This document shows positions 7,000-12,787 of a stretch of DNA of 12,787 nt, piece after piece. The position numbers were made by a program, and so were the translations under genes. The stretch lies in assembly GCA_029256035.1 (NCBI GenBank), contig JAQSYR010000119.1:1-12787 (forward strand). The letters are read 5' to 3'. Every line of letters begins with the position of its first letter. Position 1 is the stretch's first letter. The DNA comes from Anaerocolumna sp. Its GTDB lineage: Bacteria; Bacillota; Clostridia; Lachnospirales; Lachnospiraceae. The notes beneath the pieces were generated by a model. That model was not told the origin of the DNA and did no database searches. It saw only the letters and a program-made list of their open reading frames with translations.

Positions 7000-7108
7000 C
7001 GCGCCGAGCTTTGCTCGTGTGCATCCGCCGGAGGCTGTCGAATTCCCATGCCCCGTTTATATTCATAGTGGACAAAGAAACTTGGCATGGGAATTTGGCA
7101 CCCAACCC
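7000..7108. repeat. GC-richer palindromic intergenic element, likely dispersed repeat
   Basis: In the 322-base gap between the RACo-like gene and csp lies a block of clearly higher GC. It holds a CGAGC-TTT-GCTCG mini-hairpin (7005-7017), a CCGCCGGAGG core (7025-7034) and a perfect 12-bp inverted repeat AATTCCCATGCC (7041-7052) / GGCATGGGAATT (7084-7095). Composition and nested palindromes resemble a small non-coding mobile-type repeat. I recall near-identical spurious small ORFs from Lachnospiraceae annotations, which cannot be verified here. A TATAAT on the minus strand (6995-6990), next to its edge, could serve as the -10 for the RACo-like gene. Confidence 0.5.
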
Positions 7109-7116
7109 TATAAGTC

Positions 7117-7147
7117 AAAAAAAAGGTTATCCAGAAGGATAACCTTT
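7117..7147 (-). terminator. Rho-independent terminator of the cold-shock gene
   Basis: On the minus strand AAAGGTTATCC (7147-7137) pairs with GGATAACCTTT (7132-7122) across a 4-base loop, and a run of eight Ts ends at 7117. It lies about 100 bases after the csp stop codon, giving that mRNA a longish 3' tail. Confidence 0.85.
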
Positions 7148-7250
7148 AATCAACTCGTTTAAAACAATATTGCTTTTCATAAATAAATTTAAAAATAACA
7201 ATTCTTAAAATTTATATTATAGAAAAAGGCACACTGAATAACTATCTTGA

Positions 7251-7451
7251 TTATAATTTGATTACGTTAGTAGCTTGAGGTCCCTTAGCTCCTTGAACAA
7301 TATCAAACTGAACTTCTTGTCCTTCTTCAAGAGACTTAAAGCCATCCATGCTTAATCCTGAATAGTGAACGAATACATCGTTACCCTGTTCATCAGAGAT
7401 AAATCCAAACCCTTTTTGATTGTTAAACCATTTTACTGTACCTTTGTTCAT
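7251..7451 (-). CDS. csp: Cold-shock protein (CspA family)
   Basis: A 66-residue single cold-shock domain, the usual length. It binds single-stranded RNA/DNA and acts as an RNA chaperone in the cytoplasm. RNP1 is K-G-F-G-F-I (13-18) and RNP2 is V-F-V-H-Y (26-30); the opening G-T-V-K-W-F-N is diagnostic. GGAGG eight bases before the ATG at 7451 fixes the start. The gene has its own sigma-A promoter, a leader of about 70 nt containing a small hairpin, and its own terminator, so it is monocistronic. Confidence 0.96.
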   Translation of the reverse strand: MNKGTVKWFNNQKGFGFISDEQGNDVFVHYSGLSMDGFKSLEEGQEVQFDIVQGAKGPQATNVIKL

Positions 7452-7480
7452 GTGTAATTCCTCCAAAAAAAAATAATGAT

Positions 7481-7494
7481 TACTGTTAAAACAG
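7481..7494 (-). promoter_or_regulatory. Small hairpin in the csp leader
   Basis: ACTGTT-AA-AACAGT lies in the 5' untranslated leader, 30 bases before the csp start codon and separated from the ribosome site by an A/T-rich run. Leaders of csp mRNAs often change structure with temperature, and this could contribute; the stem is short and the role is inferred. Confidence 0.35.
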
Positions 7495-7530
7495 TTATTA
7501 ATAGTTTATGCACTTTCGTACATTAAATTC

Positions 7531-7559
7531 ATAATATCACTCTTTCCTCAATATGTCAA
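7531..7559 (-). promoter_or_regulatory. Sigma-A promoter of csp
   Basis: On the minus strand TTGACA (7559-7554), a 17-base spacer and TATTAT (7536-7531) make a near-consensus promoter. The predicted start is near 7524, about 73 bases before the csp ATG. Confidence 0.75.
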
Positions 7560-7654
7560 ATAAAATTTACAAATTAGTAGCAGTTTTTACTATATTTTTG
7601 GTGAAAATAAACATGCTACACTTTGTTTCCTTTTCAGATTTTTAAACTTTTACT

Positions 7655-7663
7655 TGTTATAAT
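7655..7663 (+). promoter_or_regulatory. Extended -10 promoter of the XRE regulator
   Basis: TG-T-TATAAT is identical to the upp extended -10 and likewise has no clear -35. It lies 35 bases upstream of the ATG at 7698. Confidence 0.5.
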
Positions 7664-7697
7664 TATTTCCAATGAACATAAGGAAAGGGAGTTTAAT

Positions 7698-8129
7698 ATG
7701 TCTGAATATCTATTAAAAGATATACTGTATCAGCTACGTACCAGCCATAGCTATACCCAGAAATTTATAGCTGATTATCTTAATATGACAAGAGCAGCTT
7801 ATGGCCACTATGAAAATGGTAAACGGACACCAAATTATCAAACTCTCCTTAAACTTGCAAAGCTGTATCAGGTTGACATAAATGATTTTATTAACAGTAA
7901 TACTACGCCCATTCCAGATGACAGGCTTGTTGATTCAACTACTTATCCAACTCAGAAAAGTGGCAACAACATGGCTGCTTTGCTTGGCGATAATCATGGC
8001 TCATTTATTCTTACCAAAGACGAAGAGAAACATTTAGCTCTATACAAAATGCTTTCTGAAAAAGATAAGAAAAAAGCAAACCTATTTATAGTAAATTTAA
8101 TAAAAATCATTCTTAATCTATGGAGTTAA
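7698..8129 (+). CDS. XRE-family helix-turn-helix transcriptional regulator
   Basis: A 143-residue protein. Residues 9-65 are a Cro/C1-type helix-turn-helix: T-Q-K-F-I-A-D-Y-L (20-28) is the second helix and the following M-T-R-A-A-Y-G-H-Y-E-N-G the recognition region, then the family hallmark K-R-T-P. The rest is a flexible linker and a charged C-terminal helix (about 107-143, E-K/K-D rich) that may mediate dimerisation or ligand sensing. Target genes are unknown. AAAGGGAG upstream of 7698 sets the start; the longer frame from 7623 would overlap the -10 box. Its stop codon overlaps the stop of the convergent DUF1294 gene. Confidence 0.88.
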   Translation: MSEYLLKDILYQLRTSHSYTQKFIADYLNMTRAAYGHYENGKRTPNYQTLLKLAKLYQVDINDFINSNTTPIPDDRLVDSTTYPTQKSGNNMAALLGDNHGSFILTKDEEKHLALYKMLSEKDKKKANLFIVNLIKIILNLWS

Positions 8130-8413
8130 TAGTAGGAAATTATATATAATATAAGAATTAATTGTATAATAAGGACTGCTGGCATACCAAATATAAACTT
8201 ATAATGTTTTGTTTTATGCCGGAAGTATTTCATTCCCAGTATAGAGCCCAAACTTCCACCTAGAATAGCAACCATAAATAATGTTTTTTCTGGAATTCTC
8301 CATTGATTATTTCTTGCTCTTTTTTTATCTGTTCCCATCAGAACGAATCCTAATAGGTTCAGTAATAATAAATATCCTGCTATAATTACTTTAATAATAT
8401 CCATGGAATACAT
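8126..8413 (-). CDS. DUF1294 family small membrane protein
   Basis: A 95-residue protein with about three membrane helices (roughly 7-26, 45-62 and 76-93). Family motifs are visible: D-K-K-R-A (29-33), R-I-P-E (39-42), G-G-S-L-G (52-56) and F-R-H-K-T-K-H (64-70). Its function is unknown in all species I know of. The start is uncertain: the ATG at 8413 has a GGA only a few bases away, while the ATG at 8404 has AAGGA at a longer 11-base distance. The last three bases overlap the tail of the convergent XRE regulator, so the two transcripts must overlap. Confidence 0.85.
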   Translation of the reverse strand: MYSMDIIKVIIAGYLLLLNLLGFVLMGTDKKRARNNQWRIPEKTLFMVAILGGSLGSILGMKYFRHKTKHYKFIFGMPAVLIIQLILILYIISYY

Positions 8414-8525
8414 TTTCCTTTTTCCCTTTTTACTTTTATATCATTAAATTTATTTACACAGGTTTTAATGTTTTATATTTCTTAGCATAGAGCGCTTCCA
8501 TTTTCATTAATTTTTATTTCTTTTT

Positions 8526-8615
8526 CCTTTATCTCTTTATGATTTATCTCTTTATAATTTATCTCTTTTTGATTTATCTCTTTTTGATTTATCTCTTTTT
8601 GATTTATCTCTTATA
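8526..8615. repeat. Six-copy 15-nt AT-rich tandem repeat after nifV-alpha
   Basis: Six consecutive 15-nt units with consensus GATTTATCTCTTTTT on the plus strand start at 8526, 8541, 8556, 8571, 8586 and 8601. Units 4 and 5 (8571-8600) are identical and the others differ by a few bases. On the minus strand the array is purine-rich and, in the nifV-alpha frame, is open as a K-E-I-N-Q pentapeptide repeat, but two TAA codons (8623-8625 and 8611-8613) lie before it. The rest of the gap 8414-8525 shows no clear feature. Confidence 0.85.
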
Positions 8616-8622
8616 AATTTTT

Positions 8623-9396
8623 TTATAATGCTCCTTGTAACATTGGATAACTTAATTCTTCAATTTTTCTGATTTGTTTTTTATTCATGGCAAAATTAAA
8701 ATTACAATTCCCAGTTCTCTCTCCAATACCAAATAAAGTGCAGTCAATAAAGTCTGCACCTGCCTTGGCTCCTATAATAGAATTGGCTACTGCCATTCCT
8801 AAGTCATTGTGAACATGAATTTCAATTTGAATGTCTGAGTGTGACTTAATTGTTTCAACCATTTCCTTGGTTCGGTTGGGGGTTAGTACTCCAACAGTAT
8901 CCGCAATTCGAATTGTATTGACTCCAGAATTTTTCAATTCCCTAATTAGACATAATAAAAATCCAATATCTGCACGGGATGCGTCTTCTAACCCAACGGT
9001 AACATCTATATTATGGCTTTTAGCCACATCGATACATTCCATAATTTTTCTTTGTACCCAGACTTTATTCTTTTTTAGTTTTGTATAAATCTGTACATAG
9101 GATACTGGAACACCTATATGAATGATATCCATACCACAGGTTATTGATTTTTTAACGTCTTCCATATTCATTCTGGACCAAACAGAAATCTTAGAATTAT
9201 TACAGTTTTTTACAATTTCTTCAATTGCCTCCGATTCATTTCCACTAATGGTTGGAACTCCGGCTTCTATCTCATATACCCCTATTTCATCTAACATTTT
9301 AGCAATAAATACTTTGTCTTCAATACTTAGAGCAATGCCAGGGCTTTGTTCTCCATCTCTTAATGTAGTATCAACTATATATTTGTTTTCCTTCAT
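8623..9396 (-). CDS. nifV: Homocitrate synthase alpha protein (NifV-alpha, catalytic barrel)
   Basis: A 257-residue TIM-barrel half of homocitrate synthase, which condenses acetyl-CoA with 2-oxoglutarate to make the homocitrate of the nitrogenase FeMo-cofactor. The catalytic D-T-T-L-R-D-G-E-Q is at 9-17, the metal-binding H-V-H-N-D at 194-198 and the G-I-G-E-R-T-G-N loop at 223-230, all intact. The C-terminal subdomain of full-length NifV is absent; it is supplied by the gene upstream. This split is known from Clostridium pasteurianum (nifV-omega, nifV-alpha). The ATG at 9396 is chosen because GAGG lies 9 bases upstream; a TTG at 9402 is less likely. It overlaps the 3' end of nifV-omega by 26 bases, so the two are translationally coupled and probably form one complex. 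Confidence 0.93.
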   Translation of the reverse strand: MKENKYIVDTTLRDGEQSPGIALSIEDKVFIAKMLDEIGVYEIEAGVPTISGNESEAIEEIVKNCNNSKISVWSRMNMEDVKKSITCGMDIIHIGVPVSYVQIYTKLKKNKVWVQRKIMECIDVAKSHNIDVTVGLEDASRADIGFLLCLIRELKNSGVNTIRIADTVGVLTPNRTKEMVETIKSHSDIQIEIHVHNDLGMAVANSIIGAKAGADFIDCTLFGIGERTGNCNFNFAMNKKQIRKIEELSYPMLQGAL

Positions 9397-10369
9397 AAGC
9401 AATTACCTCATTTACTAGTTCAATAAATTCAGAATCATTTAAACTATTTCTTTTCTCTGTACAAAATTTACGGATTTCACACAATATTTTTTCGATGATA
9501 CTATCTTTTGGAAGCAGTATACCTTTTTCTTCGATTTTTAGTTTTACTGCTTTTAAGCCAGAATGCTTGCCTATAATAATTTCTGATTTTCTACCAACTA
9601 AACAAGGGCTAAATGCTTCATAAGTTGCAGGATTTTTGATTAATCCATCAGCATGAACTCCTGCTTCTACCTTAAATATGTTTTTCCCTAAAATAGGCTT
9701 TTTGTTACTAACACTTGAGCCAGTAATTTTCTCATACAAAGCTGTAATTTCAGGCAGCACAGTTAAATCTCTTGTTGGCTTATGGCGCATTGACAACCGA
9801 AGTGCCATAAGTACTTCCTCTGTTGCAGCATTTCCTTTGCACCCTGCAAAACTACTAGTAATTTCTTTCTCACCATTTAAGATCCATTGAACAGCAATAG
9901 CACTGGCACAGTGTAAGGAATTTTCTGGACACAGATTTAATTTACAATTAGGTAAAGTTTTGAAAATATCTTTGACTACAACATCAAAATCTTCACAAAT
10001 TATGTCATCTAATCCTACAATCCTTAATTCCTTGCAACTGTCTAGTGCTCTTAATTTATTTATTTCCCTTATATCATTGATTCGAACTTCGGTAATTACT
10101 TTAACTGCAATTTCTTTATCAGCAATTTCTTGTCTGTGACATACATAACGGAAGAAATCTGGATAATCTTCCATCTGTGAAATATCTTCAATTCTTAACA
10201 CAAATTTTCCCCTATCGGGCAATTGCTGCATCTTCTCAAATGCAGCAATTGATAATTCTATCATGTCAACTCCAATAGTAAAAAGTAACTGGCAAAATGT
10301 TAATAATTCTTCTTTCGATGGTAGACAAGAATCAAATGCCGATAAAGTATTATCTATTATTTTAATCAA
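9371..10369 (-). CDS. nifV: Homocitrate synthase omega protein (NifV-omega, C-terminal active-site part)
   Basis: A 332-residue protein. Residues 1-200 trace the same barrel as NifV-alpha but with catalytic positions lost: the D-T-T-L-R-D-G-E motif is D-N-T-L-S-A-F-D (6-13) and the metal HxH is absent around 146-150. Residues 225-332 are the C-terminal part missing from NifV-alpha, with E-A-G-V-H-A-D-G (235-242) and L-V-G-R-K...G-K-H-S-G (257-271). In isopropylmalate/homocitrate synthases the Glu/His of this segment reach into the partner's active site, so omega most likely completes alpha in trans. The start is a TTG, preceded at 8 bases by GGAAGGGG; no in-frame ATG fits. It is separated from the ferredoxin gene by a tandem array. 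Confidence 0.9.
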   Translation of the reverse strand: MIKIIDNTLSAFDSCLPSKEELLTFCQLLFTIGVDMIELSIAAFEKMQQLPDRGKFVLRIEDISQMEDYPDFFRYVCHRQEIADKEIAVKVITEVRINDIREINKLRALDSCKELRIVGLDDIICEDFDVVVKDIFKTLPNCKLNLCPENSLHCASAIAVQWILNGEKEITSSFAGCKGNAATEEVLMALRLSMRHKPTRDLTVLPEITALYEKITGSSVSNKKPILGKNIFKVEAGVHADGLIKNPATYEAFSPCLVGRKSEIIIGKHSGLKAVKLKIEEKGILLPKDSIIEKILCEIRKFCTEKRNSLNDSEFIELVNEVIAYEGKQIYS

Positions 10370-10428
10370 ACCACCATCCCCTTCCTAAGGAAAATCTAGT
10401 CTATTTGATAAGGCTATTTGTTAAGGCT

Positions 10429-10547
10429 ATTAATATATTTATGTTATTAATTTATTTTTATTATTAATCTATTTATACTATTAATCTATTTATACTATTA
10501 ATCTATTTATACTATTAATCTATTTATACTATTAATCTATTTATATT
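10429..10547. repeat. Seven-copy 17-nt AT-rich tandem repeat between nif genes
   Basis: Units of 17 nt (ATTAATCTATTTATACT) start at 10429, 10446, 10463, 10480, 10497, 10514 and 10531. The middle four are identical, the last differs by one base and the first two are more degenerate. The array runs into the last codons of the ferredoxin gene (stop at 10541-10543). Next to it are two 13-nt copies of CTATTTG-A/T-TAAGG (10401-10426). On the minus strand each unit carries a TATAAAT, so it offers repeated -10-like sequences without a visible -35. Confidence 0.9.
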
Positions 10548-10849
10548 CTTAATTCTTCTACAACACTGCCGCCTTCAATATGCTGCTCTACTATCTTTTC
10601 CACATCGTCTTCCGTTAAATTGCCATACCATACGCCTTCCGGATAAACAACTGCAATAGGTCCCTTCTCACAAATTCCAAAACACCCGGTGTTAGTAATC
10701 ATTACTTCGCCAGATAGGTCTCTGTCTTCAATTTCTTCCATGAACTTCTGAATAATATCAACAGAACCTTTGGAATAACAGTACCCCTTTTGTTGACCAT
10801 TAATTCTACAACTTGCACACACAAAAATATGATGTTTTATAGCTACCAT
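10541..10849 (-). CDS. Thioredoxin-fold [2Fe-2S] ferredoxin, nitrogenase-associated
   Basis: A 102-residue soluble ferredoxin of the Clostridium pasteurianum 2Fe-2S (Shethna-like) type, the same length as that protein. Cysteines at 11, 14, 24, 56 and 60 include the four expected cluster ligands (11, 24, 56, 60). The H-H-I-F-V-C opening, N-T-G-C-F-G-I-C (53-60) and the V-Y-P-E-G-V-W-Y-G loop are near-exact family signatures. The C. pasteurianum protein is reported to interact with the nitrogenase MoFe protein, and the position here between nifN-B and nifV supports a role in nitrogen fixation, either in electron supply or cofactor assembly. AGGAG seven bases upstream sets the start; 43 bases separate it from nifN-B. 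Confidence 0.93.
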   Translation of the reverse strand: MVAIKHHIFVCASCRINGQQKGYCYSKGSVDIIQKFMEEIEDRDLSGEVMITNTGCFGICEKGPIAVVYPEGVWYGNLTEDDVEKIVEQHIEGGSVVEELRI

Positions 10850-10892
10850 TAGAATTCTCCTTATATCAAATATTTAGGTTAATACAGGTAAC

Positions 10893-12787
10893 CTATAACC
10901 CCTTATTAATGCTAATTTCTGCCATCTCGCTAGCAGCTTTTTTCACAGAATCTTCAATTCTATCGTAGGTAGTAAAAACCTTAATCCCTTTTTGTGTCAG
11001 TTTCATTTTAGGGGCTTCGCCTATTCTCATTACAATAACTGCATCACAATCAGAAATTGTATTAATAATACCAGTTATTTTATCCTCATTGGTATCACAT
11101 TCTTCTGAGCCGCTGCAATATTTTTTAATTGGACGTCGCTCTTTAAATACTGCATTTCCATTTTTATATTCATAAACATATAGTTCCGATACCTGGCCAA
11201 AATGCTGGTCAACTACCATTCCACTTTTGGTTGCTACGGCGATCTGTAAGCGTCCTTCTTTATCACATGCAGACTCTGAATTAAATTCAATGGATCTGTC
11301 ATGATCTAAAGTACCGATGGCATCCGCACGACATTGTCTGCAATGATACATTTGCTTCATTGTCTCACCGCATTTTTTTCGCATCTTCATAACTTCCTGA
11401 TTGCTAACTAGGGGAAGATTCTCAAATACACTTCCCTTTACCGGAATCATCTGCATAATATTTGTTATATGTACACCTAAGTCTTTTACTTTTTCAACTA
11501 CTGTAGGAATATGTTCATCGTTAATTCCTTGTAACATAACAATATTTACTTTACACATAATTCCCTTAGCTGTTAGCATGGCAATTCCAGCCAACTGATT
11601 GGTTAAGAGTATAGTTGCCCCTTCTTCTCCAAAGTAGCGTTTTCCCATATAATTTACTTCTCTATATATTTTTGCTCCTATTTTAGGGTCAATTGTATTC
11701 ATAGTAACAGTTACGTGTGAAACGCCCAAATCAATCAAATCTCTTGCATATTTGGGAAGCATTAATCCATTGGTAGATAAACAAAAAGTTACATTCTTGT
11801 CATGTTCCCGGATTAATTCCAATGTTTTTCTTGTGTTTTCAAAATTAGCTAAAGCATCTCCAGGGCCTGCAATTCCTACAACTGTAAGGTTAGGAACTTT
11901 CTCTTTAACTTCCAGGTACTTTGCAAATGCTTCCTCAGGAGACAAAACCTTTGTTGTAACTCCTGGTCTGCTTTCATTGGGACAGTCAAATTTTCGAACA
12001 CAATAGTTACAACTGATATTGCATTTAGGAGCTACCGGAAGATGCATTCTTGCATAGTCATGAGCTCCACACGTATAGCAGGGATGAGTAGCAGTTTTTT
12101 CTTCGATTGTCTTTTCCATCGGTTGGTTCACATTGTTTTCTTTCATAGTAAACTCCTCCTCCTTTTTAGTTACATAACCTGCTTCATATGATTTTGTACT
12201 TTTTTCTATTGAATTTGTACCATTTGCTAAATTTATTTGGGATACCTGAATATCACCTTTCTCAGATTGATAATATTTATGGTATAACTCCTCTCGAAAT
12301 CCAGTTTCTTTCTTAGCTAACATCACATTAGCTATCTCATCAAGAAAAGTTAGAGCCCCTTCATAACCTAAGGTTCTTAATCTTTGTCCTCCAACTCTGT
12401 CATGAATAGGGAAACTTCTTCTTACAAGGGAAACTCCCAGATTCTCTGCCATTCTTCTACCATCGGAGTTACCGATTAGTATATTAATACCTAATTCCTT
12501 GGCCTTTATTTCCATAGTTTGAAAATCTACATCATGTAATATTTCGAATTTATCTATGTAATAACGATCTGCAACTTCCCAAATTTCTTCTTCTAACATT
12601 TCTTTTAATCCATTACATTTGGAACCTGTAGCCGTAATCATAGGCATAATTCCATTTTCAACACAAAGTCTAACAGTACTGTAGACAAAATCCGGCTCCC
12701 CATAGATGACTGCTCTAGCTTCTCCGTTGTATTTGTGTCCGTCAATCATGGCATCTAAGAAACGTCCACGTTCTTGTTCTAATTTTT
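10893..12787 (-). CDS. nifN-B: NifN-NifB fusion, FeMo-cofactor biosynthesis (5' end outside window)
   Basis: The reading frame is open to the right edge, so the gene is partial at its 5' end; 630 residues are visible. The first ~170 match the C-terminal part of NifN (E-R-G-R-F-L-D-A-M-I-D, later D-R-V-G-G-Q-R and L-G-Y-E-G), the scaffold subunit that matures the cofactor with NifE. A low-complexity linker follows, then a complete NifB of 417 residues counted from the internal ATG at 12146. That NifB has H-P-C (21-23), the radical-SAM motif C-N-I-S-C-N-Y-C with C42, C46 and C49, and a NifX-like cofactor-binding domain (about 298-417, with D-Q-H-F-G). NifB fuses two 4Fe-4S clusters and inserts carbon to form NifB-co. 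The same fusion is known in C. pasteurianum. An internal ribosome site could yield free NifB as well. Confidence 0.95.
   Translation of the reverse strand, partial: KLEQERGRFLDAMIDGHKYNGEARAVIYGEPDFVYSTVRLCVENGIMPMITATGSKCNGLKEMLEEEIWEVADRYYIDKFEILHDVDFQTMEIKAKELGINILIGNSDGRRMAENLGVSLVRRSFPIHDRVGGQRLRTLGYEGALTFLDEIANVMLAKKETGFREELYHKYYQSEKGDIQVSQINLANGTNSIEKSTKSYEAGYVTKKEEEFTMKENNVNQPMEKTIEEKTATHPCYTCGAHDYARMHLPVAPKCNISCNYCVRKFDCPNESRPGVTTKVLSPEEAFAKYLEVKEKVPNLTVVGIAGPGDALANFENTRKTLELIREHDKNVTFCLSTNGLMLPKYARDLIDLGVSHVTVTMNTIDPKIGAKIYREVNYMGKRYFGEEGATILLTNQLAGIAMLTAKGIMCKVNIVMLQGINDEHIPTVVEKVKDLGVHITNIMQMIPVKGSVFENLPLVSNQEVMKMRKKCGETMKQMYHCRQCRADAIGTLDHDRSIEFNSESACDKEGRLQIAVATKSGMVVDQHFGQVSELYVYEYKNGNAVFKERRPIKKYCSGSEECDTNEDKITGIINTISDCDAVIVMRIGEAPKMKLTQKGIKVFTTYDRIEDSVKKAASEMAEISINKGL
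12144..12165 (-). promoter_or_regulatory. Internal Shine-Dalgarno and ATG inside the nifN-B fusion
   Basis: On the minus strand AAAGGAGGAGGAG (12165-12153) precedes an in-frame ATG (12146-12144) with 8 bases between the nearest GGAGG and the ATG. It encodes K-K-E-E-E in the linker. The ATG begins exactly where a stand-alone NifB would start, so it looks like the ancestral nifB ribosome site retained after fusion. It could still direct separate NifB synthesis. Confidence 0.65.

Noticed and set aside
6891..7118. 75-residue minus-strand frame crossing the palindromic block
   Set aside because: It overlaps the start of the RACo-like gene, has no proper ribosome site and is mostly the repeat element translated by chance.
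7452..7466. TTG start five codons upstream of the csp ATG
   Set aside because: It overlaps the Shine-Dalgarno itself and extends beyond the conserved cold-shock N-terminus.
7623..7697. N-terminal extension of the XRE regulator
   Set aside because: It would overlap the extended -10 promoter, and AAAGGGAG precedes the ATG at 7698, where the helix-turn-helix family normally begins.
8526..8615. CRISPR-like appearance of short direct repeats, also at 10429-10547
   Set aside because: Units are contiguous with no spacers, only 15-17 nt long, and no cas genes are present.
10876..10894. AGGTTA/TAACCT inverted repeat between nifN-B and the ferredoxin gene
   Set aside because: Only a 6-bp stem without a T run; too weak to call a terminator or operator.

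Overview
The window is AT-rich (only a few short GC-rich patches). It carries the 3' part of a clostridial-type nitrogen-fixation cluster: a NifN-NifB fusion, a thioredoxin-fold 2Fe-2S ferredoxin of the Clostridium pasteurianum type, and a NifV split into omega and alpha proteins. Together with strong Shine-Dalgarno sites, sigma-A promoters, a cobalamin riboswitch and an ECF-transporter substrate subunit, this points to an anaerobic, diazotrophic Firmicute of class Clostridia. A palindromic intergenic element at about 7000-7108 resembles, from memory only, sequence scattered through Lachnospiraceae genomes, so that family is my best but unproven guess.

Layout, left to right. 10-711 (-) is a Tat-exported, lipobox-bearing C_GCAxxG_C_C protein. 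It has a textbook sigma-A promoter and a palindrome shaped like a Rex operator at the start of its transcript. 939-2138 (-) is a metal-dependent amidohydrolase with its own terminator. 2213-2581 (-) is an unrecognised small membrane protein. 2582-3190 holds no convincing gene but contains a strong GC-rich hairpin. 3191-3820 (+) is upp (uracil phosphoribosyltransferase) with promoter and terminator. 4027-4208 is a cobalamin riboswitch, followed by a membrane-anchored transcobalamin-like (DUF4430) protein and an ECF S component, closed by a long terminator hairpin at 5188-5257. Convergent to this, 5363-6928 (-) encodes a compact RACo-type ferredoxin/ASKHA protein, the family that reductively reactivates corrinoid proteins. 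7251-7451 (-) is a cold-shock protein with promoter, leader and terminator. 7698-8129 (+) is an XRE-type regulator whose stop codon overlaps that of a DUF1294 membrane protein (8126-8413, -).

8623-12787 (-) is the nif segment, transcribed leftwards: [nifN-]nifB, 2Fe-2S ferredoxin, nifV-omega, nifV-alpha. NifN/NifB make the FeMo-cofactor core and scaffold, NifV makes homocitrate for that cofactor, and the ferredoxin probably serves nitrogenase. The nifN part runs off the right edge.

Two functional themes stand out. One is a B12 unit: riboswitch-controlled candidate uptake genes tail-to-tail with a corrinoid-protein activator. The other is the nif tail, where the NifN-B fusion retains a near-perfect internal ribosome binding site just before the NifB part, and NifV-omega is a barrel that has lost its catalytic residues but keeps the C-terminal active-site motif. 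Three short AT-rich tandem arrays (units of about 25, 15 and 17 nt) sit directly at or after gene 3' ends. I see no CRISPR array, tRNA, rRNA, insertion sequence or defence system.
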